A stretch of 64,000 nt of DNA, from the NCBI GenBank assembly GCA_965262665.1, contig CBDHFR010000004.1, positions 2,728,001 through 2,792,000 on the forward strand, given 5' to 3'. The stretch's first letter is position 1. The number at the start of each line of letters is the position of its first letter. The stretch comes from CBDBND01 sp965262665. Its GTDB lineage: Bacteria > Pseudomonadota > Alphaproteobacteria > Rhodospirillales > Rhodospirillaceae. This document shows, piece after piece, positions 17,828 to 26,857 of the stretch. The notes beneath the pieces were generated by a model. The model did not search any database and was not told the DNA's origin. It saw only the letters and a program-made list of their open reading frames with translations. The position numbers were made by a program, and so were the translations under genes.

Positions 17828-19222
17828 CTACTTAAACCGTTCGTCAGCAAGCCGCTTCGGTTTCTGGCGCTTTTCTACTTCGGTCAAGTCGGCCAAGGCC
17901 CCCGGTTGGTGGAATTCCACCGGCATGTCGACGCCAATGCGGGACTTGATCAACGCTCTATAGGCTTGTTCGAGCTCCTGCGTCGGCTCGACGTTGATTT
18001 CGACCATGACGATCATATCGTCCCGCCCGGTTTCGTCGCGCACGGCTCGGCAAAAGAATTCGCCGTCGAATTCCGGCCGTTCCAGCAGTACACCGCCGAT
18101 ACCGTGGGGGAACACATTAATGCCGCGCAGTTTCACCATGTTGTCGGAGCGCCCGAAAATGCCTTGCATGCGCTTGAACACCAGGCCGGTGTCATTGGCG
18201 CCGGTGTGGAAGGCCGAAACATCATGGGTGTTGAAACGGATCATAGGATAGAGGTCGTCCTTGAACAGCACCGTATCGATGACATCGCCCTGTTCGCCGT
18301 CCTCGACGGGCTCGCCCGTATCCACATCGGTGATCTCGACATAGTGGGCGTCTTCCCACACATGCATGCCGGTGTGGTCGGGCCCTTCGCCGCAGATGAT
18401 CCCGGTATCGCCGACGCCGTACCAATCGAAGCATTCTGCACCGCCCCACAGCCGGGAAATTTCATCCCGGTCTTCCCGGCCGAAGTGACCCGAGATCATG
18501 CGGATGGGAATGTCCTTGCCCGGTTCCAAACCTTCCTCGCGGGCGACAAAGGCCAGGCGTTTGACGTAATCGATGAAACCGACAATGACCGTGGTCTTGA
18601 ACCGGTTCATAATATGAACCTGTTGTACTGAGCGGGTTTCCACACCGGTCCCAGCGGAACAAAACACCGCATTGGTGAAGTGCAACACGGCCTCGCGCAT
18701 GTAATGGCCGGCGTTGACCATGCCGTGTCCATAGACCGAATGGACAACGTCCGACCCTGTCATGCCCTGGAACAAATAGGCACGGGCGACCAAAAGATTT
18801 TGCATTTCCCGGGTCTTTGGACTGAAGAGGATCACTTGCGGCGTGCCCGTGGTGCCCGATGTGGTGTGCATCACCGCAGGCAGGTGTCCGTCGTCGGCAA
18901 AGTCCGTGCCGGCAAAGTCGCCAAAGGGCGGCTGAGCGGCGATGGAGTCCATCAGGTTTGCTTTGCCGAAGGGCGGGATTTTGGCGATGTCGTCGAGAGA
19001 GCGTATGTCGCCGGGCTCTAAACCCGCATCACCCCAGTGACGCCGATAGAACGGCACGTCCCAGGCGCGGGCGACGCATTTCATGAATCGCTCGTTTTGC
19101 AATGCCCGCAGCTCGTCCCGGGTCATCTGTGTGAACGTTGATAGGAAGTCGTCGCCGATGGGATGGTCGGTTAACATCTGGTCGATGTCGAAGCCGGCAA
19201 AGTAGGGCGGGCGGGTCACCAT
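17828..19222 (-). CDS. Phenylacetate-CoA ligase-like adenylate-forming enzyme
   Basis: A 464-residue PaaK-type acyl-CoA ligase that activates a carboxylic acid with ATP and transfers it to CoA. The ATP loop is TTSGTTGTPQ near residue 115, the adenine-binding motif is DWYGVGDTG, and the hinge region RSDNMVKLRGINVFP leads to the small C-terminal domain. Length is slightly above the usual 430-440. It lies 12 bp downstream of an acyl-CoA dehydrogenase gene on the same strand, so activation and alpha,beta-oxidation of one substrate are probably coupled. The acid cannot be specified; aromatic acids are common for the family. Confidence 0.85.
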   Translation of the reverse strand: MVTRPPYFAGFDIDQMLTDHPIGDDFLSTFTQMTRDELRALQNERFMKCVARAWDVPFYRRHWGDAGLEPGDIRSLDDIAKIPPFGKANLMDSIAAQPPFGDFAGTDFADDGHLPAVMHTTSGTTGTPQVILFSPKTREMQNLLVARAYLFQGMTGSDVVHSVYGHGMVNAGHYMREAVLHFTNAVFCSAGTGVETRSVQQVHIMNRFKTTVIVGFIDYVKRLAFVAREEGLEPGKDIPIRMISGHFGREDRDEISRLWGGAECFDWYGVGDTGIICGEGPDHTGMHVWEDAHYVEITDVDTGEPVEDGEQGDVIDTVLFKDDLYPMIRFNTHDVSAFHTGANDTGLVFKRMQGIFGRSDNMVKLRGINVFPHGIGGVLLERPEFDGEFFCRAVRDETGRDDMIVMVEINVEPTQELEQAYRALIKSRIGVDMPVEFHQPGALADLTEVEKRQKPKRLADERFK

Positions 19223-19234
19223 GGTGGATAAGGA

Positions 19235-20416
19235 CTAATAAGACCGGGGCAGGCCAAGAACATTCTGGCCGATGTAGGCGAGAATGAGGTTGGTAGAAAT
19301 CGGTGCCACTTGATAGAGACGGGTTTCCCGAAACTTGCGTTCAATGTCGTATTCATCGGCAAAGGCAAACCCGCCGAAGGTTTGCACACACATTTCCGCC
19401 GCTTCCCAGGAGGCGTCCGAAGCCAGCATCTTGCCAATATTTGCTTCTTCGGCGCATTTTTCGCCGGCATCGAATTTGGTTGCGGCTTCGTTGACCATCA
19501 ACGCGGCCGCCCGGTAAGAGGCATAGGCGCGGGCGATGGGAAATTGCACACCTTGGTTCTTGCCGATGGGATTGCCGAAGACTTTTCTCTCGTTGGCGTA
19601 GTCGGTGGCCTTTTGGATGAACCATTGAGCATCGCCCAAGCATTCCGCCGCGATCAACGTTCGCTCTGCATTCATGCCGTCGAGGATACAATGGAACCCC
19701 TTACCCTCTTCGCCGATGAGATTTTCCACCGGCACTTTGACATCGTCGAAAAACACTTCCGTGGTGGCATGGTTCATCATGGTGCGGATGGGGCGGATGG
19801 TCATGCCGTCCTTGAGCACCTCGCGCATATCCACCATGAACACAGATAGGCCGTCGCCTTTCTTTTCCACTTTGTCTTTGGCTGTCGTGCGGGCCAGCAA
19901 CACCATGAAGTCCGAGTGTTCCGCCCGGCTGGTCCAGATCTTCTGGCCGTTGACGACGTAATGGTCGCCGTTCTTCACCGCGGTGGTCTGCAAGGACAGC
20001 GTGTCCGTGCCCGATGTGGGCTCGGTGACACCAAAGGCTTGCAGGCGGATTTCACCCGAGGCCACTTTCGGCAGCCAGTCCGCTTTCTGTTCCGGACTGC
20101 CGTGTTTGAGGATGGTGCCCATGGTGTACATCTGGGCATGACAGGCGCCGGCGTTGCAGCCGTTTTTATGGATTTCATCGAGAATGGCGCAGGCGGCTTT
20201 CAGACCCAGACCCGAGCCGCCGTATTCCTCCGGAATTAAGGCCGCTAGAAAGCCGGCCTCGGTCATGGAGGTGACGAAGGCTGTCGGATATTCCCGCTTT
20301 TCATCCAGTTCCCGCCAATATTCACCCGGATAGCCCTGGCACAGAGCGCGGACGGAGTCGCGGATGGCTTCCAATTCTTCCTCTGTGAGGGCCGACGCGG
20401 CATGGTCATCGCGCAT
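19235..20416 (-). CDS. Acyl-CoA dehydrogenase
   Basis: A complete 393-residue flavoprotein introducing a double bond into an acyl-CoA. Family signatures are FGVTEPTSGTDTLSLQT (FAD/substrate contact), GQKIWTSRAEHSD, and CVQTFGGFAFADEYDIER near the C-terminus. At the position where MCAD-type enzymes have the catalytic Glu (YEGT) this protein has YQVAPIS; instead E251 (NAERTLIAAECLG) aligns with the catalytic Glu of the isovaleryl-CoA and long-chain dehydrogenases. It is first in a two-gene unit with the CoA ligase. The start MRDDHAASALTEEE is preceded by GGAACCCAGAGC, a moderate ribosome-binding site. Confidence 0.9.
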   Translation of the reverse strand: MRDDHAASALTEEELEAIRDSVRALCQGYPGEYWRELDEKREYPTAFVTSMTEAGFLAALIPEEYGGSGLGLKAACAILDEIHKNGCNAGACHAQMYTMGTILKHGSPEQKADWLPKVASGEIRLQAFGVTEPTSGTDTLSLQTTAVKNGDHYVVNGQKIWTSRAEHSDFMVLLARTTAKDKVEKKGDGLSVFMVDMREVLKDGMTIRPIRTMMNHATTEVFFDDVKVPVENLIGEEGKGFHCILDGMNAERTLIAAECLGDAQWFIQKATDYANERKVFGNPIGKNQGVQFPIARAYASYRAAALMVNEAATKFDAGEKCAEEANIGKMLASDASWEAAEMCVQTFGGFAFADEYDIERKFRETRLYQVAPISTNLILAYIGQNVLGLPRSY

Positions 20417-20618
20417 GCTCTGGGTTCCTTCGGTCTTACGGTGTGGTGGATGCCGTGGGGAATCAGGATTGCACTGTAGTCAAGCTGACCACCGGTGCAA
20501 CGGTCAAGATTCGGCTGTGCATGGGCCGATCATTGTTGACCCGTTGCCGGTCCAGGCCCACTCTTCAATCAGTTCCCGCCAGTCGTGATGGCGGTTTTTG
20601 CAAGGGAGAGAGTCAATC

Positions 20619-21224
20619 ATGCGGAAATCAATAGTTTGCCTGTTTGCTTCTGCGGCAATGATTTCATTCGCCGCATCAGAGATACAGGCACATGTGGTCA
20701 TCGAAAACTTTGAGGGCCGGGCCAACCACAACGAGTTTCTAAAACTCATGGTGCCGCACGGCTGCGGCTTGCCACCGACCACCGAAGTGAGAATGAAAAT
20801 TCCACCAGCGGTTCCCTTGTTCGCGCCGGAGGAAAAAGACGGTTGGGAGACGGAACTGGTCATGCGCACGCTTGATGAGCCGATTACGCGGCCCAACGGT
20901 CAAGTGATTAGAGAAGTGTATGACGAAGTGGTGTGGCGCGGTCACTTGCCCGCCAATCATCTTGGCATCTTTAACTTCCTGGCCCGCATCACCGGTGACA
21001 TCGGCTCGGTGGTGCCGTTCAAGACCATTCAGGTGTGCGGTGACAAGCAGGACCGCTGGGTCGAAGTTGTCGATGCTGGTGAGCCCGGCTAGAAAATGTG
21101 GGCGCTGGAATGGCCGGCGCCGTTCGTCACCGTGATTGAAGGCGACGGTCCGCAATTGGGCACCAGCATGAAAGACATTCAGGCCGAACGCCAACGGTTG
21201 GTGCAAACCTCCGGCAACAATTAG
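20619..21224 (+). pseudogene. YcnI/DUF1775-type secreted protein with an in-frame TAG
   Basis: A signal peptide (IVCLFASAAMISFAASEIQA) ends with a His of the mature N-terminus (HVVIENFEG), as in YcnI copper-binding proteins, followed by the DUF1775 pattern KLMVPHGCGLPPTTEVRMKIP, DEVVWRG-LP and IQVCGDKQDRWVEV. The frame meets TAG at 21090-21092 after DAGEPG and then continues (KMWALEWPAPFVTVIEGDGP) to a TAG at 21222. The tail after the TAG contains the usual EWPAP region, so the stop is probably a CAG to TAG mutation in a 201-residue gene. The ATG at 20619 has AAGGGAGAG 7 bp upstream. A truncated 157-residue product could still fold. Confidence 0.7.
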
Positions 21225-21227
21225 GAG

Positions 21228-21902
21228 TCAGAGAGACGGTATTGGCGCCACACCTAACACAATAGGGTGGAGCCAGATCATCACTGCATACAGCGTGGCT
21301 ATGAAAAGCCAACGCTGATCCAATAACGGAATGCAATCGAGCCGCCAGGGTAAAAACGCTGCCCTGGCGGTTTGTTTTGACCACATTTCCCGGCCCCAAG
21401 CGCGCCGCCGCCGGGCATCCACAATAGCCATGCTGGCCAAGCTGAAGAGAAAAGCAAAGCCAAACAAAAGTAACGCTGACAACGACCCATTCGGCGGAAT
21501 ATGGGCAAAGGCCCAGAGGGCGAGACCGAGCAAAATAGGGTGCCGTGTCACAGCGAGAATACCCGGGCCGTCTGGATTGAAGGCTATTCGTTATACCGGA
21601 ATGGACAAAGTGTTGGGCGTGGTCACGCCGAAGACCAACAGTGCGGTGGCCGCAAACATAAGAAGTGCCGCCGCCCACATGGTGACAGGTGTCATCGGCC
21701 ACAGTTCCACATAGGGAGCTTCGATAGCGGCACGCAGCATCCAAACGATAACGGCGACGGAAATGACCGAGTAGACGATGAGGTACATGCGTTCGCCGAC
21801 GGCGGACACGCAGCGCTCTCTCACCGGCCGGACCGCCGGCACACTGTGAGTCACGAGGAAAGCAACCAGCGACGCAACAAGCTCGCCGTATCCTCCCATC
21901 AT
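21228..21902 (-). pseudogene. NnrU family membrane protein with an in-frame TAA
   Basis: Two same-frame segments make one NnrU-type polytopic protein: MMGGYGELVASLVAFLVTHSVPA to NTLSIPV, and after TAA 21591-21593 the sequence RIAFNPDGPGILAVTRHPILLGLALW with the conserved TRHP motif and later membrane helices, to 21228. NnrU proteins resemble isoprenylcysteine methyltransferase-fold membrane enzymes and are linked with denitrification in some species. The stop can arise from CAA by one transition. The intact length would be 224 residues, as expected. Confidence 0.75.
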
Positions 21903-21909
21903 GTTTTAA

Positions 21910-22785
21910 TCAGCCGAAGCGTGGCGGTTGCCAGTTGTCCACGTCAAAGATATCCGGCACATGACGTTCAAACGCAATCTTTGCCAACTCGGGCATGTCA
22001 TCTACGGAGAATAGTTTCTGGCCCGGCGCCCGGCCGAACACCCGGCCCGGATGACCGTCCATGCCCATGCCCGGATACCAGTCGGCCAGATTGTGCAGCG
22101 CCCCAGTGAAGGGCACCGTGGCCATTTCTGGGTTTAAGATATCGGTCAGCTTGGCTGAGTAATTGAAATAGCTGTCCCAATAGAACAGCTTGGGTTTGCC
22201 AGTGCCGTCATCGGTGCCGGGTATGGGGCGGTTGTAATTGGCGGCGGTGGGCAGCCACACCAGGTCATCAATGACGCGAATGGCCATTTCATCCATGTCA
22301 TCCTCGCCGGTGCTGATCTGGCCGATGCCTTCCGGTCCGACCGCTTCCGGCCATGGCCCACCCTTGAAATGGAAGATGGACTGTTCCTTGCCCGTCACCG
22401 GGTTGACCCAGGTTTCGTCGAGAATGGTTTCCCCGTCGAAGTCGGTATACACGCCCACTTCCCAGGCGGTGCCTTCGTAGCGGTGATCACCGACGCTGTG
22501 CCAGCGGGAGTAGTTGTAATTGAGCATGGTGTAGAGTGGCACCATGTTGCCGCCTTCGTGCAGGTACGCGTAGTAGTGCACGGTCCAGTACTTGTGGACT
22601 TCGCCGTCGCCAGCCATGCCGAAAATTTTGGCATACACATCCGAGCGGGTTTTCGGATCGTTGAGATCAAGTCCGGGCGCGTCGGAACGGGCGTGAGTCT
22701 GTGACGGCGCACCGGTGATGGCGGCAGCACCCAGTCCTACGGCTGTGCTCAAAAGGATACGGCGGTTGATGGCCTGTACGGGCAT
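21910..22785 (-). CDS. DUF1838 protein with Tat signal (second of a tandem pair)
   Basis: A 291-residue exported protein. The N-terminus has a twin-arginine signal (INRRILLSTAVGLGAAAITG), implying export in folded state. The body is DUF1838: KYWTVHYYAYLHEGGNMVPLYTMLNYNYSRW, GVYTDFDGETILDETWVNP and the C-terminal RHVPDIFDVDNWQPPRFG. The function of DUF1838 is unknown; members occur near genes for aromatic and steroid-like catabolism, as far as I recall. It is about 60-70 percent identical by eye to the upstream neighbour at 22822, a tandem duplication, and lies 36 bp downstream of it. Confidence 0.8.
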   Translation of the reverse strand: MPVQAINRRILLSTAVGLGAAAITGAPSQTHARSDAPGLDLNDPKTRSDVYAKIFGMAGDGEVHKYWTVHYYAYLHEGGNMVPLYTMLNYNYSRWHSVGDHRYEGTAWEVGVYTDFDGETILDETWVNPVTGKEQSIFHFKGGPWPEAVGPEGIGQISTGEDDMDEMAIRVIDDLVWLPTAANYNRPIPGTDDGTGKPKLFYWDSYFNYSAKLTDILNPEMATVPFTGALHNLADWYPGMGMDGHPGRVFGRAPGQKLFSVDDMPELAKIAFERHVPDIFDVDNWQPPRFG

Positions 22786-22821
22786 GGCGATCTCTCCCTG
22801 ATTTGTCGTTGTGCGTGTGTC

Positions 22822-23706
22822 TCAACCGAAGCGTGGCGGTTGCCAGTTGTCCACGTCAAAAATATCCGGGGTATGACGATCGAAGGCGACTTTCGCCAAG
22901 TCCGGCAGCTCGTCGGTTGAATTCAGCTTTTGACCCGGCGCTCTGCCGAAAGACCGCCCGGGTTGATTCTGTAAACCGATACGGGGTTGCCAATCGGAAA
23001 GGTTATGCAACGCGCCGGTGAAGGGCACACTGGGCAGATCGGGATTCAACACATCCGCAAGATTGGCGCTGTAGTTAAAGTAACTATCCCAATAGAACAT
23101 GAGAGGGTTGCCATTGCCGTCATCCGTACCGGGAATGGCGAGATTGTAGTTGGCCGCTGTTGGCAGCCAAACTACATCGGCAATCACACGGATGGACATT
23201 TCCTGCAGTACGTCGGGGCCGCGTGCTGTCTGGGCAATGCCATCGGGTCCAATGGCTTCCGGCCATGGTCCGCCCTTGAAATGCGCGATGGGCAGCTCTT
23301 CGTTGGTGACCGGGTTGAGCCATGTGTCGTTGAAAATGGTTTCACCGTCGAAGTCTGTGTAGACGCCGACCTCCCAGGCCGTGCCTTCGTATGTGTTTTC
23401 GCCAACCGGTTTCCAGCGGGAATAGTTGTAATTCAGCATGGTATTGAGCGGCACCATATTGCCGCCTTGGTGCAGATAGGCGTAGTAGTGCACCGTCCAA
23501 TACTTATGCACCTCTGCGTCTTCGGTCGTCGCATAGATTTTGGCATACACATCTGACCGCACTTTGGGATCGTCCAGATCCAAGCTCAGATGACCCGCAG
23601 CATTTGCAACGGATACGGTGGCTGGCCCCGCTGCAGCAATTACGCTGAGTCCCGCGCCACTACTCAAAAGTGTTCGTCTTGAAACCTGCCCGATCATGGC
23701 GCCCAT
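22822..23706 (-). CDS. DUF1838 protein with Tat signal (first of a tandem pair)
   Basis: A 294-residue paralogue of the next gene, with the Tat motif VSRRTLLSSGAGLSVIAAAG and the same DUF1838 blocks (KYWTVHYYAYLHQGGNMVPL, GVYTDFDGETIFNDTWLNP, RHTPDIFDVDNWQPPRFG). Start choice: MGAMIGQVSRR at 23706, though the ATG at 23697 (MIGQVSRRTLL) is equally placed before the Tat motif. Near-identical C-termini but divergent centres suggest two related ligands. It is divergent from the beta-propeller gene at 23820, whose promoter must share the 113-bp gap. Confidence 0.8.
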   Translation of the reverse strand: MGAMIGQVSRRTLLSSGAGLSVIAAAGPATVSVANAAGHLSLDLDDPKVRSDVYAKIYATTEDAEVHKYWTVHYYAYLHQGGNMVPLNTMLNYNYSRWKPVGENTYEGTAWEVGVYTDFDGETIFNDTWLNPVTNEELPIAHFKGGPWPEAIGPDGIAQTARGPDVLQEMSIRVIADVVWLPTAANYNLAIPGTDDGNGNPLMFYWDSYFNYSANLADVLNPDLPSVPFTGALHNLSDWQPRIGLQNQPGRSFGRAPGQKLNSTDELPDLAKVAFDRHTPDIFDVDNWQPPRFG

Positions 23707-23819
23707 TCCTCTGTTTGAATTCGTGACTTTTGTTCATGATGCGGTGACGGGTCGAGAAATGCACGCTCCTATTTGATCAACTGTGCACTCTGTGGCCCCG
23801 AAGAAACGGGAGAGCAGTG

Positions 23820-25445
23820 ATGACAGCGCTACGGTCGTTCAGTTTTTTGATTTTTTCGGTAGTCGTCATAGTCGCGGCGCATAATACGCCCGCTGCTGAT
23901 GCTTACGATATGGATGTCTTGGTCCCCGGCTCACCCATGAAAGGGGTCCACGGCCTGGCGTTTGATAACGACGGTGTACTGCACGCCGTCAGCATCACCG
24001 GCATGTCGAGTTATAAAATTGATGTGGAGACTGGCGCTGTCGAAACGGTCATTGGTCCGCCTCTGGGTGTGGGGGACGATCTCGCCTTCGGCCCCGACGG
24101 CACGCTGGCCTGGACGGCACGGGACGCCGTGTATCTGCGGTCTCCCAACGGTGACATCCGCGTGCTGGTGGACGGCATTGACGGAGTCAATTCCATCAAC
24201 TACGGCGCTGACGGGCGCTTGTACTACACCCTCATCTTCCGTGCCGATGCGTTGTACGAAGGATACCCGTCATCAAACCGCGAACCGCGCCTGATTGCGG
24301 AAGGCATGGGCGGTCTCAACGGTTTTGAAGTCACTGACGACGGCAAAATCATTGGCCCGCTGTTTTTCGGCAATGCCATTGTCTCCGTCGATATTCGCAG
24401 CGGAGAAATCGAAACCATCGCCGATGGCATTCAAACCCCGGCCGCGGTCAACCTGTTGTCCAACGGCGACATCATCGCCCTCGGCTACCGCACCGGCAAA
24501 GTATTCCGCATTGATCGAAGTACCGGTGAGAAAGAGGAGATTACGCAGCTCGAAGGGGCGCCTATCGACAATCTTGCTATAGACGATCAGGACCGTGTTT
24601 ACATCTCCCATTCCTCCCATAACGGCATCACCGAACTGAACCCGGAAACCGGCGAGACTAAACGTATCGTCTGGGGCGAACTCAGCGCACCGGGTGGCTT
24701 GGCCACCATTGTTGAAGACGATGGCCAAGAACTTCTGCTTGCCGCTGATGCTTGGAGTCACCGGACCATCGATCCAGACTCTGCAGACGTGCACGTCCTC
24801 CCGGTTGGTCCTGGCGTATTCGGCTCAACGGCCATAGCGGCCGATGAAGACCGGATCATCCTGTCCAATGTCTGGCCCAACGGCATGGTGCAAATCATTG
24901 ACCGCAACACTGGCGCTTCCCTCGGCAATGTCTTCGGACTGGGTGCGCCCTACGGTGTGATCGCCGCCCAGGAGGGCGGTGTCCTTGTAACGGACTATGC
25001 GGCGGATGCACTTATCCATATTGCCGGTGATGAAGGCCGCACGCGGACCACCATCGCCCAAGGTCTCGGCGGGCCGGTGGGTCTGGCGCGTCTTGATGCA
25101 AATATGGTGTACGTCACCGGACACTCCGACGGCACCGTCTCCTGGGTTTCGTTGGAGGACGGATCGCGTACGGTGATCGCTGACGGCCTGTCAGAGCCCG
25201 AAGGTTTGGCTAAACTCCCCACCGGCAAACTGGCCGTGGCGGACGTGGGCAACAAACGTGTGGTAATCATTGATCCCGGCAACGGAGAGATGTCGGTCGC
25301 AGTCGAAGACCTGCCTATCGGGTTTGATTTGGGCGGGGCAGGGCATTCACCCGCCATACTCACTGGCGTCACCGCCACCCGCGACGGGTCAATCTATGTC
25401 ACCGGGGATGCGGACAACTCGCTGATTCGCTTGAAGCCCAACTGA
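23820..25445 (+). CDS. Secreted NHL/SMP-30-like beta-propeller protein
   Basis: A 541-residue exported protein with a signal peptide (FLIFSVVVIVAAHNTPAADA). The rest is a series of about 45-residue propeller blades with recurring phrases such as VHGLAFDNDGVLHAV, NLAIDDQDRVYISHSS, PYGVIAAQEGGVLVTD and GLSEPEGLAKLPTGKLAVAD. Such NHL or SMP-30/gluconolactonase-like propellers act as lactonases or as binding platforms in the periplasm; no metal-site signature is clear enough to call lactonase. The ATG at 23820 is preferred over the GTG three bases earlier. A terminator-like hairpin follows the stop. Confidence 0.7.
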   Translation: MTALRSFSFLIFSVVVIVAAHNTPAADAYDMDVLVPGSPMKGVHGLAFDNDGVLHAVSITGMSSYKIDVETGAVETVIGPPLGVGDDLAFGPDGTLAWTARDAVYLRSPNGDIRVLVDGIDGVNSINYGADGRLYYTLIFRADALYEGYPSSNREPRLIAEGMGGLNGFEVTDDGKIIGPLFFGNAIVSVDIRSGEIETIADGIQTPAAVNLLSNGDIIALGYRTGKVFRIDRSTGEKEEITQLEGAPIDNLAIDDQDRVYISHSSHNGITELNPETGETKRIVWGELSAPGGLATIVEDDGQELLLAADAWSHRTIDPDSADVHVLPVGPGVFGSTAIAADEDRIILSNVWPNGMVQIIDRNTGASLGNVFGLGAPYGVIAAQEGGVLVTDYAADALIHIAGDEGRTRTTIAQGLGGPVGLARLDANMVYVTGHSDGTVSWVSLEDGSRTVIADGLSEPEGLAKLPTGKLAVADVGNKRVVIIDPGNGEMSVAVEDLPIGFDLGGAGHSPAILTGVTATRDGSIYVTGDADNSLIRLKPN

Positions 25446-25453
25446 TTGTTGAT

Positions 25454-26310
25454 CTAAGGAGCCGCCGCGGACACCTGGCGGCTTTTCATTTCGTCGTAAA
25501 ACCAGCCCGGTGCCCGTTCAAAGGAGCCGTCCAGCTTGTAGAGGTCAACCGTCTCTATGGTGATCGCTCTGAACATGCCGTTCAGGGTGTAAGGGTCTTG
25601 GTATACGTAGTGGACGATGTCGTCCCAGGTCTCATAAGCACCAATGGCCAGACTGCGGATGCTGTCACCGGCGGCGTTTTTGACCGACGCCGAGACGACG
25701 TTGCGGTAAACGGTGCTGAGGTGTTCATAATGGGCGTCCCGATGGCGTGCGATGACCCTGTCGACCGCGTCTCTGTCCGCATACTCTTTTTGAATGAGAT
25801 ACATCACCGGTGCCGGTGAATTGCCGGTGGGTTTAACCGGCACGGTAAAGCCTTTGGCCCGCTGGCGTCGTTGCAATTCTGGGGCAACCCAAGCCGGCGC
25901 CCGATTGTAGGCGCCGTCGACTTTGTAGAGGTCGACCGGTGCGATGGTGATCTCTTTGTAGATGCCGCCCTGGGTGAACGGATCGTTGTAAACGTAGCGG
26001 TTGGTTTCCTCTTCGGTACCGATGTTGCTGATGGAGAAGCTGCCGATGCGGGTGCCGTCATCGTCCAGCAGAACTGAGGACACCACCGATTGCCCGAATT
26101 GAAGGAGATGCGCCTGGTGGCCTGGTTCATTGGCGGCGCGGATGCCGGCGATGTCTTTCTCAAAGTCTAGAGGCGGCGCACCATGTGCATGCGCACCCAC
26201 TCATTTTCTCCGGTGAATACCAAATCTGATGCGGCTCGTGTTTCCTCAGCCCGCGCCTCAAGAGAGATGCTTAACAGCAGAGCAATCGCGAGCGCACGTT
26301 CGAAGAGCAT
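25454..26310 (-). pseudogene. Secreted tandem YCII-domain protein, frameshifted after the signal peptide
   Basis: From the ATG at 26310 the sequence gives a signal peptide (LAIALLLSISLEARAEE) and the first strand of a YCII fold (NEWVRMHMVRRL) before TAG. The rest, LDFEKDIAGIRAANEPGHQAHLLQ onward, lies in a neighbouring frame to 25454. Two YCII domains are visible, with matching blocks YVYNDPFTQGGIYKEITI...VDLYKVDG and YVYQDPYTLNGMFRAITI...VDLYKLDG. One missing base near 26172 accounts for the break. Only the GTG-started 248-residue remainder could be made, without export signal. The start is one base after the MaoC stop, so the gene belonged to that operon. Confidence 0.65.
25460..25490 (+). 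terminator. Probable intrinsic terminator after the beta-propeller gene
   Basis: AGCCGCC (25460-25466) can pair with GGCGGCT (25477-25483) around a 10-base loop, followed by TTTCATTTC. It lies 14 bp past the stop of the plus-strand gene, inside the 3' end of the convergent YCII gene. The U tract is short, so efficiency is uncertain. Confidence 0.4.
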
Positions 26311-26311
26311 T

Positions 26312-26830
26312 CTAATAACCCGCCTTTTCCTCAACATCGTTGTCCCGGCCCATCACTAAGATGGTGCGTTCATAGGAACAGATGACGTCTTTGTTCTGGT
26401 TAAACCCTGTGGTCTTCACCGTGACAATGCCTTGCCCCGGGCGCGACTTGGACGCGCGTTTCGACAACACTTCGGATTCTGCATAGATGGTGTCGCCGGC
26501 GTAGACCGGATGGGGCAGTTGGATGTCGGTCCAACCCAGATTGGCGACCGCCTTCTGGCTGATGTCGGAGACGCTCATGCCGGTGATGATGGACAGCGTC
26601 AGGGTGGACACGATCAATGGCTGGCCGAATTCCGTGTGCTTGGCGTATTCCTGATCGAAATGGATCGGATGGGTGTTCATAGTCAGGGTGGTGAACCAAA
26701 TGTTATCGGTCAAGGTCACCGTCCGCCCAGGCCGGTGCTCGTAAATATCACCCACTTCGAAATCCTCGAAGTATCGTCCACCCCGTTCCCGATAGCGGTT
26801 CTCTCCCACCTTGGCGGCCTCTACGACCAT
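26312..26830 (-). CDS. MaoC-like (R)-hydratase
   Basis: A 172-residue hot-dog-fold protein of the MaoC family, which hydrates enoyl-CoA or mesaconyl-CoA-type substrates. The hydratase signature is TLTDNIWFTTLTMNTHPIHFD, carrying the catalytic Asp and His, and the expected GQPLIV and PVYAGDTIYAESEV strands follow. The length is that of a single-domain hydratase. It sits between a NodB-fold hydrolase (27 bp upstream) and the broken YCII gene, in a five-gene minus-strand unit (29260 to 25454) that looks like a catabolic pathway; its substrate is probably the product of a nearby dehydrogenase or ligase. Confidence 0.8.
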   Translation of the reverse strand: MVVEAAKVGENRYRERGGRYFEDFEVGDIYEHRPGRTVTLTDNIWFTTLTMNTHPIHFDQEYAKHTEFGQPLIVSTLTLSIITGMSVSDISQKAVANLGWTDIQLPHPVYAGDTIYAESEVLSKRASKSRPGQGIVTVKTTGFNQNKDVICSYERTILVMGRDNDVEEKAGY

Positions 26831-26857
26831 GGTCTGCTCCCTGATTTACGTTCGTGA

